Assembly (NCBI GenBank): GCA_029817715.1
Contig: JARUPY010000214.1
Coordinates: 62,001-126,000 of the forward strand
DNA length: 64,000 nucleotides
Direction of reading: 5' to 3'
Source of the DNA: Melastoma dodecandrum
Lineage: Eukaryota; Streptophyta; Magnoliopsida; Myrtales; Melastomataceae
Shown here: positions 21,220 through 37,043 of the stretch, piece after piece
Layout of the letters: each line of letters starts with the position of its first letter
How positions within the stretch are numbered: position 1 is the first letter of the stretch
The notes under the pieces: model-generated
What the model was told of the DNA's origin: nothing
Database searches by the model: none
The model's input: only the letters and a program-made list of their open reading frames with translations
Translations under genes and position numbers: made by a program

Positions 21220-24200
21220 ATGTCCAGTGGAATCCCTCGTGTTTATGACTGCGGCTGCTTCCGGTTCATCCCACGGGCCTCATCTGTTGTTCCTATCCTC
21301 TTGTTGTTACGTGTCGTCTTCATCTGTCCGGTCCACTCATCACGTTCGGTATGTGAGTTTGGTGAGCTCAACCAGACTCTGCCTCTGCCGAGGCCGAAGT
21401 CAATGGCCAGAGCTCATGTGGAGCGCTTGAACAAGCCCCCGGTCAAGACCATACAGGCATCGCGTCCTCCCACCTTTACTTTTCTTTCCTTGTCCCTGAA
21501 GCCTCCTGCCCTCTGCTCCTTTCTGCTTTTCCTTTTTTCTTTGTTCCCTTATTGATTCAAAATCTGGTCGGGTTGACAGAGTCCAGATGGAGATATCATA
21601 GACTGCGTGCATTCCCATCAGCAGCCGGCCTTTGACCATCCCCTGCTCAAAGGACAGAAGCCTCTGGTGATCCATTCTTTCAGTTTTTAACTACCAGAAA
21701 GCATGACTTCAAGAGTGATCTATGCTTTTCTTCATAGCATTAATTTATCTACTTCCAAAATATCAGGATCCGCCAGAAAGTCCGAATGGACACAGTAGGG
21801 TGGGGTTGACGGCGGAGACATTCCAATCATGGGCCATGTCAGGGGAGACCTGTCCAGAGGGCACAGTCCCGATCAGGAGGACGACAGAGGAGGATGTGCT
21901 GCGGGCGTCTTCGGTCAAGATGTTTGGGAGGAAAATCAAGAGGGGAGTGGGAAGGGACTCTTCCAGCGATGGCCACGAGGTTAGCCTGTGCCCTTCTTTT
22001 TACATCAGTTGATGCTTTAGTAAGAGACAACTCTGGCTTTTGTCTCCCTATCCCCATCCCGAAACGAGAGATTCGTTCCTATTGTCGGCTTAGACATTTG
22101 GTAGAGAAAACACGACGAGGCAGGCGACACAACACTTTTGACAGGGACTGCCTTTTCTTTTGTCATAACCTCCAAAAATCTTTGTAGTACAAACACACAT
22201 TTGTGGCCTCTCTCACTCACTCTCTCCATCCAAAAGCGATTGAAACCATAACCATGCTTTCTTTGGTCGTACCTAAATGTATGAATTTGTGTACTTTCGA
22301 AATGACAGCACGCCGTTGGTTATGCAACGGGCGACGCATATTACGGAGCAAAAGCCAGCATAAACGTGTGGGCGCCCGGAGTCGCCCGTCAATACGAGTT
22401 CAGCCTGTCCCAGATGTGGGTAATCTCCGGCTCCTTTAGTGACGACCTCAACACCATCGAAGCCGGTTGGCAGGCAAGTCACATACTTCGCTCTCGTAAC
22501 ATCTTATCTACCTCAGTAATTTCTTTCCTTCAGTCATTTAGTAAGCTAATAATCTCCAAGCCCGAATTACTCTTTTTATTTTTTGTGAGGGAGAAGAGCA
22601 CCATAAAAATCGATGCGTGAAAGTTAAGCCGTCATGATAACGAGTTCCTGAGGTTAGACTTAAGCTGCACTTTTGACCCATCAATCTTTATTAAAGCGTA
22701 ATCATCCAATACTTTAAAAGAAATTAAAGAGAGAAAAGAAATTATTTGTCCAACGCTATCAAACTGTTCAAAGTAAAGTTAGTTTCAAACTAGAATTCAG
22801 TCAGATGAACGGGGGCCACTTTCAATCCATGTCTTCGGCCTTAAGTATTAAGTCAGATTGAATAAGTCAATTCTTGTCCCACCCGAATGTATGTGATCAA
22901 AACCATTTATTACTTAGGGTTTCCAGGATCGTCCAACTTAGTAGGTGGAAAACTGATTCATTTTCTTCCTCATTAAAAAACACTTAGATTTATAAGAATG
23001 CGAAAATTATACAAGAAATCTGCGGTAATCTATGTTCTATTGGTTTTTCGATAATATAACAGGAGTAGATAAATAAATAGATGTACTGATACGTTCCTTC
23101 TTTTATCTTTTTCCTTCGTCAGGTCAGTCCGGAACTATACGGAGACTACTATCCCAGATTTTTCATTTACTGGACAGTATGTAAACCAAAACCCACACCC
23201 TACAAAATCATCCGCAAAATGTAAATTTGTCTTTAAAAAAAAATGTCAAGTCTACGAGTGAAATGTTTGCAGACAGATGCATACCAAGCAACCGGATGCT
23301 ACAACCTGTTATGCTCGGGCTTTGTCCAGACGAACAGCCGGATTGCAATCGGTGCGGCCATATCCCCTACTTCATCCTACAATGGGGGACAGTTCGACAT
23401 AAGCATGTTGATATGGAAGGTAAATCCACCGGACCTTTTCGTGCCCCCTTCCCGAAAATTGTCGTTGGTGTTATGAAAACTGACTTATAAATTAGTTCGA
23501 CACACAAATCCATTGTCCTCTCTAGCAGTGTGGGCATGCCCGGCCTCGCTGTCATGAATGTAATTTCTTAGAATGAAAAGGTGATTAAAAAAAACAAATC
23601 TATGACTTTTGAACCAGGTCTGGGCTGACAGATGACCCAGAGTTGGAGTGGGCCCTAGGAATTGTGTATGAAACGGAATAATGCTTTCTTAAGGTCGATA
23701 TCATAAGAAACATCCGGACTGGAAAGGCAAACTAGCTGATCCCTACAGTCTTCCGTCTGGTTTGCCATTTCTCTGATTCTTTTTCTCATGCTCCCCCTAC
23801 CGTTTTCAACCCAAACACCACTCTCAGTAACTAATGATGCTCTCTTGACCCGATGATTGCCCTCACTTTCTCGCTTATAATACAAAAAAGTTGACGGCAC
23901 TTGAGTGGGTGTCTGTAGGATCCGAAGCACGGCAACTGGTGGCTGGAGTTTGGCTCTGGGATTTTAGTTGGGTACTGGCCATCCGTCCTGTTTAGCCACC
24001 TACGTGACCATGCGACCATGGTCCAGTTTGGTGGAGAGATAGTGAACTCCAGGCCATCTGGGTCTCACACGGGGACGCAGATGGGGAGTGGGCATTTCGC
24101 GACGGAAGGCTTTGGAAGGGCATCTTATTTCAGGAACCTGCAGGTCAGTGGGTAAACGAGGAAAATAAATTTAGGGGAGGCAAAAATGAAAAATTTTGAA

Positions 24201-24440
24201 TTTGTAATGGCTAGGAAAAGAAATTTGACAAAGTGGGGGGCCATGGCTCCTCCTGCACCCCCCCCCCCCCCCTGTGGACTCTTGCAGGTGGTCGACTGGG
24301 ACAACAACCTCGTGCCATTGCCAAACCTGAGGGTCCTGGCAGATCACCCGGAGTGTTACGACATTCAGGGCGGGATCAACGGTGTTTGGGGGAACTACTT
24401 CTACTATGGAGGTCCAGGAAGAAACGTCAGGTGTTCCTAA
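21220..24440 (+). CDS. Neprosin-domain (DUF239) secreted protein
   Basis: Eight exons joined in phase: 21220-21456, 21580-21666, 21767-21979, 22309-22473, 23123-23176, 23273-23419, 23919-24143, 24288-24440; 426 residues. Order: hydrophobic signal peptide ([18 protein letters not shown]), the neprosin activation segment with [22 protein letters not shown] and [20 protein letters not shown], then the DUF239 catalytic-type domain ([56 protein letters not shown], terminal [14 protein letters not shown]). The founding member is a secreted glutamic prolyl endopeptidase of pitcher-plant fluid; most plant homologues are uncharacterised. Introns 1 and 4 start with GC rather than GT (CAG|GCATCG and CAG|GCAAGT). 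The start codon is the least certain point. Confidence 0.88.
24258..24272 (+). repeat. C15 run serving as polypyrimidine tract of the last neprosin intron
   Basis: Fifteen C in intron 7, ending 15 bases before the exon-8 acceptor. Confidence 0.7.
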
Positions 24441-25887
24441 ACCTTAAAAAATGGTATTTGAGAAATCATCATTCTTTTCTTTTTACCCCTGTTTTATTTA
24501 TTTAGGAACTCTGGGGGCTATATGTATTTGGTTTCATATATTTGTAAGCTATCAAATTGAGTAGATAGTTGTTTAGAGGAGTCCAAAGGCTTCACATTTT
24601 TTCCTAATTGCTTTTTAATGGACGACCACCTGACCAATGAACATCCTCGCAAACACACCAGTCAACACATTCCAGAGTAACCGAAAGCTTGTCGAAACGA
24701 CAAATTCAAAAGTTAATGCAGGCAACAGCATCCATGATAACAATGGGGAAGAGAAAATGCTAACATAAGATCGTTGGTGTTAATAGACAGTTTGAAATGG
24801 TCTACCTGGTCAAAAGGACGGATTTACGAATTAGCCTAAACGAGGATTGTATAGCAGAACAAGGATGGAGCGTAATACCTATCATCAACGTCAAATGCAG
24901 TTAGAGTACATGGATCATCGAGAGGAAGACCCGGGAAAGTTTCACTGCAAAATATTGTTCACATTTGTAATTTGCCAGCAGCACACAAGAGGAGAGGTTG
25001 TGAATGCGGTGGAGACCGCAGAAACTGTGAATAGTTTGACTTCGAGGTTTGTGAAGTGGACAACCTCGAAACGAGAGGGAGATGCATCCGGGGTAGAGGC
25101 GGAGAAATAGAAAGAAATGTGGAAGCGGTTCTTTGGAAGCATGGACATTAATTAGCTAATCTAACGAGTTTATTATTTTAAACTATAATTTATTTTAAAT
25201 ATATAACTAATTCAGTTAATTTGCTAAATTAATTTGATTTATTTCCTATATATATTAAAGTTTATCTATATCAAAATCATATAACCGTTACTAAGGATGA
25301 TTTATAATTTTAATATATTATACATTCTTATGATTTAAATTAATTTATATGTGAGATAATAATAATAACAAGTGTGTAATATGTACTCCAAAATGCCTGG
25401 AACAATGTGAGAATGTTTTCTAAGATGATATTGGAATACCGTATCCAACCATCGCAAGATATTCACAACTCTAAGCGGAGAGTACTTTCGGCCCCTCGCC
25501 CAACTCAAAAAAAAAAAAAAAGGCGGGGAAGGAAATGTCCGATGAGTTGTTAAAAAAGGAAAAAAAATCTCACAAGGCCTTGTCTTAATTTTGGGTAGAA
25601 TATTATTAATTATGTAAGCCCCCCATGGAAGGGGACAACCCCAATGTAAGATCAGTTTTTCCTTTTGTTTTGTCGTGTTGGTGTTTTACTTTACCCTTTT
25701 TACCAATCCCAATTATCATATCGCACCCTCTCCGCCTAATGCTCTCGCTCCCGCATGTTACGGGCCATATAAGTCATAGTCCCCCTTACATGAAAAAAGC
25801 ACACCCCCTAATCCCCGTCTAATATAGAGAAGAAGGCCTTCCTCTCCCCGTTACTTTCTGACCCAAAAGACAAGCCTTCATTCAAAA
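24441..25887. other. Intergenic DNA
   Basis: No gene, RNA gene or element recognised. AT-rich from about 25150 to 25400. Includes the 3' flank of the neprosin gene and the region upstream of the TAR pseudogene. Confidence 0.5.
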
Positions 25888-26195
25888 TGTGCGGAGCAGA
25901 AAACACTACCACTTTGGTAGGAAGACCTTCCGATGGCTTGACTCCTGGGCTGGGACTCTACTCCGAGGCCATCATCAACCTCGACCAGTCAGTCTTCTCC
26001 TCACGGATTATCATATCCGGCAACCATGAAGTACGAAAAAATGATTCCAGGGGAACCTCCTCATAATATTTATTCCCTTTGGTTGTTTTCCGGTGGTGAT
26101 CCAACGATATTCGAGCCATATTGGATGAGTGTCGGGAGCCGTGACCATTTGATGGTATCAGGCTGCGAACTGATGAGCTACTTCACTAGGGGTGG

Positions 26196-28638
<2,443 letters not shown>

Positions 28639-29909
28639 ACGGGTCATCGCAGCTATACTTGGCGGTGCTCTACGCCCTCTGCTCTCCAGATCAGCCGCTT
28701 CCCGTCAGCGTGGTCTGCGCAGCCCATGACTACTCTGTATGTCTCCCATTTCTAGCCTCTTTTAATTAATGTCTATTAATTTAGCTATTTTAATACATAG
28801 AATAGGAACACTTGTTCTATTACCCTACGTTTATTTCGATGAGGAAAGGCTCCCTCTCTTCATTCCAGAGATGCTTCAACAGATCCCCTGGGTTAACCAA
28901 AAGAAAAAGAAAATGTACATTTAGTTGCAATCCTGTTGATAGAAATCACACGAAGAAGGGGGTAGGAGGGCCTCATGAAACCGCGATTTATTATTATTAT
29001 TATCATTAACGATGATTCAATGCTCCTGAGATGATGTCTTCTTGGGTCTACTGGGAGGGGACAAGAAAATGACTCTGATTTGTGGCGGTGTCAGGGGGTG
29101 TTTAACAAACAGTGTGTCTGGGTTGTGTTTCCTCCTGTCCATTGAAAAATCATTTTCATCTCGATACATCTATATTCAGTTTTACAACAAAATCACCGCA
29201 CAATGTCTTGAAGGCAAACCTGCTCATTATCATTGCAGTTGACATTTTTATAATATCTTGCACAGATCCCTTTTCCCCAATTCTGATCTTTGAGGGCTTT
29301 AGATTGGTCGTCTCTTTCAGTCCTGCTTTCTGATCGTTGGCAATTAATTAACTTTCCCCTGGAATGAGAGACTCAAAATCTGATCGTGGAAGATGATTTT
29401 ACTTTCACTGATGAAATTATTATTTTTTCTTTTACCATTTCTCTTAAGCCAGTATAATATCAAATGGGGAGATCTTTCCAGCCTTGAATGAAGATTAGAT
29501 TAGATAATTAGTTCATAGGGGACAAACATGCTTTTGATGATGCTAAAACTTGCTCACGTGGAGAGTGACGGAGTCTTGTCTCCCATCTCCCCAAAAAATC
29601 CTTAGTTTGCAGGGAAAAACACAAATTTCATGCACTTCTCTCGCTTCACATGCATTTACCATGCAGCATAACCATCAGCATGTTACCAGCTTTGTTTTCA
29701 TTTTTCTTTCAAAGAAGAAGTTATTTCTTCCCCTTCTCTCAGTTTGCAGTATGTAATTCAACCTAATCAGTTTGGTTTTAACTTCCTTTTTTTCCCCTTT
29801 GAGGGGGTGTATGTAGTCATATGCTGAAGCGACGACCTTCCTGAACAGCACCCTCTTCAAGTGGGAAGAGGATGCCAACACCTTTGACAAGGACGGTCCC
29901 TACATCTAG

Positions 29910-30167
<258 letters not shown>

Positions 30168-30834
30168 TGATGCACTGATCGTTAGTATATACTGTGAAAC
30201 GACAGATGGACAATTGTGAAGGATAAGCAAGTTGCCCGACGAATGGTTAAGTACTTAGAACTCTCCTCCATTGGGGTGTCAAGGAGTCCCAGCTTCGTGT
30301 GGTAAGGATTCGAGGAGCATTGTCCGATGAGAAAGAAGCTCCTCCAGGTCCCAACCTCAAATTCTTCGATTTTGCCAAGCAGCTTCTGTCTGAAAGGTGG
30401 GATAAGCTGAGGCAAGCAGTAAAGTGCAACGGTCTGTTCACTGTCTCCGAGTTCCCGCCTGCCTACTGCCTTTTCTTCAGGGAACATACCGAGTCCCATC
30501 TGGGTAAATCGACAACATCTTCCATCTCTCGATTCGATTGCGTCTCTCACCTCGAGCCCGAGTAAAATAAAAAGATTTTCTGGGGTATTTGAAAGGCTTC
30601 CTGTGGATGACTTGCAAAGACAAGAACGTGGATTGCAGTGGCTTGTTGAGGGAGCAAAGTATACTGACAAGGGACGGGAGACGCTTCTGCTTGGATGGTC
30701 ATGCTCAAGGGTAAGCATGCTGAGCAAGGATGAAGAGTTCGATGTCTTCTTAGAGAGATTGGCAAAGGTGATGCAGCCGGAGAAAAGCAACTCCTGCAAT
30801 GGCTGTCAAAAATGTCTTTACGAGGACACCCATG

Positions 30835-31154
30835 TGGGTGGCGTAAGCTGGGTGGTGGGTGTTTGGAACTTTGTCATGATCCCTGGTTCGAACCCCATCA
30901 CGCATACTCCACTTGGAAAATTAAGGTTGGTCTTCTGGGTGATGGCTAAAAAAGTCCAGGAGCCGCCCACCTGCTGGGCCTTTGGGCCTCAACTGAAATT
31001 GGACCGATAGGGGAGCAAGCCTTAAGTCGGGCCCAGAGGGGATGTAGTGGGACCGAGCCTGGGGTTCGCAGGCTTGTAAAGAGCCTTCGAGCCTCGTGAG
31101 AGGGCTTGCAAAAAGTAAGTCCACCACGAACCCCGCTGATATAAAAAAAAAAAA
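30835..31154 (+). mobile_element. tRNA-derived SINE
   Basis: About 320 bp with a polymerase III B box GGTTCGAACCCC (30885-30896), an A-box-like TGGCGTAAGCTGG about 33 bp upstream, a GC-rich unrelated body and a terminal A-run (31143-31154). This is the layout of plant tRNA-derived SINEs. It lies directly after the last TAR coding sequence. Exact start and target duplication not resolved. Confidence 0.6.
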
Positions 31155-31960
31155 TTTGATCTGTTACAGCTTTAGCTTTTTTTGCTTGTATAATAAGAAA
31201 ACCACAGACTTAAATTATTTCATTCCATGCCCAAAAGCTTAATTTTTATGGCTTTTGTTTTGGAGAATTACATTATCATTGTTGCTGTGATAGGCATTTA
31301 GGAGCTCTTTTAGGGATGGTGTTTTTTCTTTATTTGGTTTTTGCGTGAATTAATCTATCATGGCATCTGCATATATCTCCGTAGTACTTGTGCTTATGAA
31401 TGTGCACGTATGCAAATCTTTCAATTACCATGACGATATTTGCTGTGTAGTCGGGGGAAAATCAACTCTATAACGGCATCCGAGATTTGGGCTTGAGGTT
31501 CCTCCGACGTGGAGAAGCCCAGTAGTATTAGACTGGATTTGTTTTACCCGTGCTCGTTGATGATGGTCCACAAGCATATTACACATATATAACACGAGAG
31601 ACAGGGGAAGGAGCAACTTGGTTGCAATACACATTTTTGGCCTCCGAGCTTTGGCTTGCAGTTGAATCCTTGATTTTTGCGTTAGCTCCTTCGATTTGTT
31701 CGACTGCATTGACAAATAAACATCTGAAGATACCTATCCGTGGACGACCAGGTTGAGCTAGTCGAGTTATGCAGCTTTCTCGATCTCGCGTGTTGTGGCT
31801 GTCATTCTTCTTGCGAGTTGTGCACTCGGCATTGGTGGCTGTGAACGTAAATTTTAGTTATAGTGAAGCTATTTGGGTAGTGTCGGACCTATGGTTTTAC
31901 TATTCACATAAAAAAGGTTTCCGCGTAGTTATACAGTGTCATGTGTTACTTTTTCTGATA
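31155..31960. other. Intergenic DNA
   Basis: No gene or element recognised between the SINE and the Copia target duplication TATTG (31961-31965). Confidence 0.5.
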
Positions 31961-31965
31961 TATTG

Positions 31966-32145
31966 TATTACGGAATGTTTATACCTTATCTACGATTACC
32001 TTATTTACGAATATTTCCTTCTAGATTTTAGGTAATAGAATAGGAAACATGTATCATATTGATTATCTCTTCTCTTGTACAAATACTGGCATGCCTATCA
32101 ATGAAAGAATAGACTTGAATTTAGCCACATTATACAGTTTCTATA
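31966..32145 (+). repeat. 5' LTR of Copia element 2
   Basis: 180 bp, starts TATTACGGAATGTTTATACC, ends TTTCTATA. Matches 36611-36791 with few differences. Confidence 0.9.
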
Positions 32146-32157
32146 TGGTATCAGAGC
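32146..32157 (+). promoter_or_regulatory. Primer-binding site (initiator tRNA-Met)
   Basis: TGGTATCAGAGC, the standard plant Copia primer-binding sequence, immediately after the 5' LTR. Confidence 0.92.
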
Positions 32158-32194
32158 GTTCTGATTCTCGCCGGTGATACGATCGTCAGTTTCT

Positions 32195-35100
32195 ATGGCA
32201 AAGAACGACGACGTGCCAGTAGCTTATACACTGCTTTCTTCCGACGGCCCGGGAACGCAACTCACTTCTTGCTTGCTCGGTGATGGCAACTACCTCACCT
32301 GGTCGAGGGCGATGCTCACGGCCCTCCGAGCGAAAAACAAAGTTGGGTTCATCAACGGTGATATGAAAAAGCCGGAGAAGACCAACCCACTCTTCGACAG
32401 ATGGGATCAATGCAAATCGATGCTAGTTGCCTGGATCTTCATTCATCTTGAACGAGATGTACAACGCACTGTTGCTTGTGCGGGCGATGCGAAGGATCTC
32501 TGGGATCTGCCGTGGAAACGTTTTTCACAGTGTAACATCACAGAAATTCATCAGATCTAGGCAAAAATTTGTCTTATTCGACAGGCCGGAACCACAGCTC
32601 GGGAATACTTCTCTGAGTTGACGAGGCTGTGGGACGAATTAGAAATGCTCCAGGAGCCACCAACCTGCACCTGCGGAAGCGCTGCTGCTCTAGCAACTCG
32701 TTGGGAAAACGAGAAATTACATCAATTCTTGATCGGACTCGATCCAGAGTACTCGGGCATCCGCTCAACCATCCTCGACAGTGACCCTCTTCTCACTGTT
32801 GGTCAGGCGTATTCAAAGGTCTCGCACGTTGAATCGCAGCGACGCGCGACCAGGAGACCAACTCTAGTGGAGAGAGACTTGGCTTTGTGGCCAAGGTTGA
32901 TAGAATTCCCGGCAATGCGAGGACGGGAATACAGGAGCAGTGCGATTACTGTGGGCGGCCTGGACATCACCGCGGGACCTGCTACGGACCTGCTACGGAC
33001 ATCTCTGCTGATCTCATCGTCGCAGTCATGGCAGGAGCAGCACAGCCGAAACCCTTCTGTAAACAGATCTGTTCTGCAGCAAAGGGAAGGAGGAGGTGAA
33101 CAGGTTTTCCATGGGCCAGGCCAGCAGAGGCAGACCCAATCTAATTGGCGTGCAGGTGGACCAGGCCTGGCGCGCAACTTTAGCCCAGCACGTCCACAGC
33201 AGCGCAGACAGACGTACGACCCGAACCAGCAACGGTCCAACAGTGGGCCTAATAGATCTCCTGCCCAGTTTGCTCATGCAGCCCAAGTCAGCGAACTTAC
33301 CAACCGTATCGCTAACCTGACCCCGGTTCAGGTTGATCATTTCTTGGGTATGATCCAATTTTCTGATCGTGATCTCGAACGGCTATCCGGTAAGGATCTC
33401 GTGCCCATTAATTGCGATTTTGAATGGATCATCGATTCTGGCGTATCGTGGCATATGACCGGCACTATGGCATCATTATCTCATGCTCGTATTGTGACTG
33501 ACGGTCCTTTAATTCATGTTCCAAATGGGACAACGCGACCTACCTCAACCGGGACCGTCAATCTTGGTGGCATGTTTCAACTACGGGATACCTTATTTGT
33601 TCCGGATTTTGGGTGCAATCTTATATCTGTTGATCGATTGTTGAGGACTATGGATATACTGTTCACTATATTGACAAATTATGTCTTATTCAGGACCCTT
33701 CCTTGGGGAAGACGATCGGATTGGGTGAACGTCGTGGGGGAGTCTGGTATCTACAGGTGGCTCCTGTGCTGCGTGCACTTCGGGCTGCGAAGACTAGTGA
33801 AGAAGAATGTGGCACAGGCGTTTGGGTCACCCATCACAGAAAATCAAGTTTCAAAATAATGAAGTTCCAATTATGCATTCCACTATTGATTCTTGTGAGG
33901 TTTGTCTTCGTGCAAAACAAACTCGTTCCGCTTTTCCTTTAAGTGACAATAAAGCTGATTTCCCTTTTCAATTAGTCCACTGTGACATTTGGGGACCATA
34001 TAAAGTTTCTTCCATTTCGGGTGTTCGTTATTTTCTCACTCTAGTTGATGACTTCAGTCGTTGTGTTTGGACTTACCTTTTGCGTGACAAATCGGAAGCA
34101 CAACATTTTCTTCTTGGTTTCTGTCACATGGTCCAAAATCAATTTGATCAGTCTGTTAAAACCATTCGCAGTGACAATGGACAAGAATTTATGTCTCATT
34201 CCGTCCAAAACTATTTCTTCCAAAATGGAATCATTCATGAGACATCTTGTGTTGACACGCCTCAACAAAATGGGCGAGTTGAGCGCAAGCATAGACATAT
34301 TCTCGAAGTCGCGCGTGCTTTGTTGTTCCAAGCTTCCCTACCTTTAGAATTTTGGGGGGAGAGTGTTTCCACTGCAACACACTTGATTAATCATACACCG
34401 TCTTTGGTTCTTTCCGGGAAAACACCATTTGAAATTTTGTTTGAAAAAGCCCCCTCCTATAGTCATATTCGGGTCTTTGGGAGTCTTTGCTTTGCACATC
34501 GCAAGTCTAGAGTCAAGGATAAGTTTGCTCCATGTTCCCGTCGCTGTATTTTTCTTCGGTATCCATTTGGGAAGAAGGGTTGGAGAGTCTATGATCTAGA
34601 GACTTGTGAAGTTTTGGTATCGCGGGATGTTCGTTTTTGCGAACATATCTTCCCTTTTGCTGATAATCGACCTTCTGCTGAGGAATATAGTGACTTCGGC
34701 TCTCTTCCGAGTCAGGGGGAGTTTTTGTCCCACGGGTCTGACCGAATATTCCTTGAGAGCCCCATAATAGTCTCGACTCAAGCAAAGATTACCCGTATAG
34801 CTTCCAGGACCGAACAGATTGAAGACTCAGTCGAGCCAGATACATTGCCTACAGCACTGACTCCACGTCCGACTCGTACGCGTAATCCACCGGTGCGATT
34901 CAACGACTACGTCTCTCACACTGCATATATAACCGACGCAGCACCCCCCCACTCAGCTTACCCAATCCGTCGCATTCCTCAGGTACGTCCCATCCCATTG
35001 AGAGCTTTCTGGCTTATTCTGATATTGACAGTGCACATGCCGCTTTCTTGGATGCTATTGATACGGACGATGAGCCCAGGACATATCGGGAAGCTTATGC

Positions 35101-36595
35101 ACATACTCATTGGCGGACTGCCATGGCTGATGAGATTCGCGCCCTTGAAGATAATCAGACTTGGACCCTTGAGCCCCTTCCTCCCGGGAAGAAGGCAATT
35201 GCCTGCAAGTGGGTCTACAAAGTCAAGCGACGCGCAGATGGCAGCATTGAGAGGTACAAGGCTCGACTGGTGGCAAATGGTTTTACGCAGATTGAGGGCG
35301 TTGATTTCCATTAGACTTTTGCCCCAGTCGCCAAATTAGTTACTGTCCGGTGTCTTCTGACGGTCGCACTTGCTCACAATTGGGAGATGCATCAGCTTGA
35401 CGTCAACAATGCTTTTCTCCATGGAGATCTTGATGAGGAGGTGTACATGCAGCTTCCACAGGGATTTCGAATTGCTGATTCTGGACGTGTCTGTCGCCTA
35501 CACAAAGCCCTATACGGGCTCCGTCAGGCTTCACGTCAATGGTATTCTAAGTTTGCTGCAACACTGACATCTTATGGTTTCCTCCAGTCGCAGGCGGATC
35601 ACTCCCTATTCACCTTCAAACAAGGTGACGATTTTCTCGCCATCCGTGTTTAAGTTGATGACATGATCCTCGTCGGCAATTCTCCAGGTCGCATATCTAG
35701 CTTCAAGTCTTATCTTGATCAACACTTCCGCATTAAGGATTTAGGTTCTCTTTCATATTTCTTGGGCATCGAGGTCTCGCGGGGCGACTCAGGACTTTTT
35801 CTCTGTCAACGGAAGTATACGCTTGATATTCTCTCAGAATGTGGCATGCTTGGAGCGCGTCCTATCACTTTCCCTATAGAGCAACAACATCATCTTTCCC
35901 CAGACTCCGCCGCTCCTCTCTCGGACCCTGGACAATATCGCCGCCTCATTGGCCGCCTACTTTATCTTACCATCCTAGACCGGATTTGAGTTACTCTATT
36001 CACATCTTGTCACAGTTTCTCCAGGACCCGCGTCAAGACCACTAGGATGCAGCTCTTCGCATCCTCCGTTATCTGAAGCAGTCTCCTGGACAAGGGATAT
36101 TTCTTCGGCCGACATCTTTATCTCTAGTGGCATATTGTGATGCCGATTGGGCCTCTTGTCCTACTACACGACGGTCTCTCACGGGATATTTCATTATTCT
36201 CGGCGGATTTCCCATATCCTGGAGGACGAAGAAGCAGACCACAGTTGCCCGTTCTTCGGCTGAGGCTGAATATCGTTCCATGGCCGCCACTGTCAGCGAA
36301 CTTCTCTGGCTCCGTAGCCTCCTTGATTCTCTTGGCATAACCACTACTGGTTCCATGACGTTATTCTGTGACAACCAGGCAGCACTACACATTGCCTCCA
36401 ATCCGGTGTTCCATGAGCGGACTAAGCACATCGAGATTGATTGTCACTTTCTTCGACAGTATAGTACATCGGGCCTCATTTCCACATGACATGTTTCCAC
36501 TCAGTTCCAGTTAGCTGATATCTTTACCAAGGCTCTTGGTCGAGATCGATTTCAGTTCCTATTGGCCAAGTTGGGAATTCGTAGTCTTCATTCTC
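32195..36595 (+). pseudogene. Copia gag-pol polyprotein with stops
   Basis: Starts at ATG 32195 (MAKNDDVP). Gag runs to a premature TAG at 32558 and continues in frame; a CCHC knuckle (CDYCGRPGHHRGTC) lies in a shifted frame near 32940. The protease motif is IIDSGVSWHMT (33427), with Val in place of the usual Ala. The integrase zinc HH-CC (MWHRRLGH; SCEVCLRAK) and D-D-E core (HCDIWG, RSDNG, NGRVERKH) span about 33807-34680. RT (CKWVYKVK ... [12 protein letters not shown]) follows, with stops at 35312 and 35651; the latter replaces Tyr of YVDDM. RNase H (CDADWASCPTTRRS, SSAEAEYRS, ADIFTKALG) ends near 36595. At least four stops and two or more frameshifts in all. Confidence 0.9.
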
Positions 36596-36600
36596 CAACT

Positions 36601-36610
36601 CGAGGGGGAG
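36601..36610 (+). promoter_or_regulatory. Polypurine tract of Copia element 2
   Basis: CGAGGGGGAG directly before the 3' LTR; primes plus-strand DNA synthesis in this class. Confidence 0.85.
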
Positions 36611-36791
36611 TATTACGGAATGTTTATACCTTATCTACGATTACCTTATCTACGAATATTTCCTTCTCGATTTTAGGTAATAGAATAGGAAACATGTATC
36701 ATATTGATTCTCTCTTCTCTTGTACAAATACTGGCATGTCTATCAATGAAAGAATAAACTAGAATTCAGCCACATTATACAGTTTTCTACA
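36611..36791 (+). repeat. 3' LTR of Copia element 2
   Basis: 181 bp, ends TTCTACA followed by the TATTG target duplication. Confidence 0.9.
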
Positions 36792-37043
36792 TATTGTTTT
36801 GCTGCCAAGTTTGCTTCGTGATAGGTATAGTTGAACAGTTTGAGGCTTTATCCGTGGTCGTCGTTGGTGCTCTCTCTCCCAATTTTGAGAACATAAGAAG
36901 CATATACAAACTATTGTCCCGTCTGGGAAATTATCAACCTTGGGTTGTGTGAAGTTAGTCATACCAACAAAGGATGGACTAGACAAATGGGAGACAAGGA
37001 TTTAGAGCCGTGTTCATGAACTCTCTAGTCCTGTTAAATCTCT

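Larger units (their letters stand above)
31966..36791 (+). mobile_element. Ty1/Copia retrotransposon 2, full-length but defective
   Basis: 4826-bp element with perfect 5-bp target duplications TATTG (31961-31965 and 36792-36796) and very short LTRs of ~180 bp (31966-32145 and 36611-36791), nearly identical to each other. The primer-binding site TGGTATCAGAGC, complementary to initiator tRNA-Met, directly follows the 5' LTR, and the purine tract CGAGGGGGAG directly precedes the 3' LTR. Both LTRs begin TATTACGG instead of the usual TG. Domain order Gag, protease, integrase, RT, RNase H is complete but carries several stops, so it is non-autonomous now. Confidence 0.93.
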
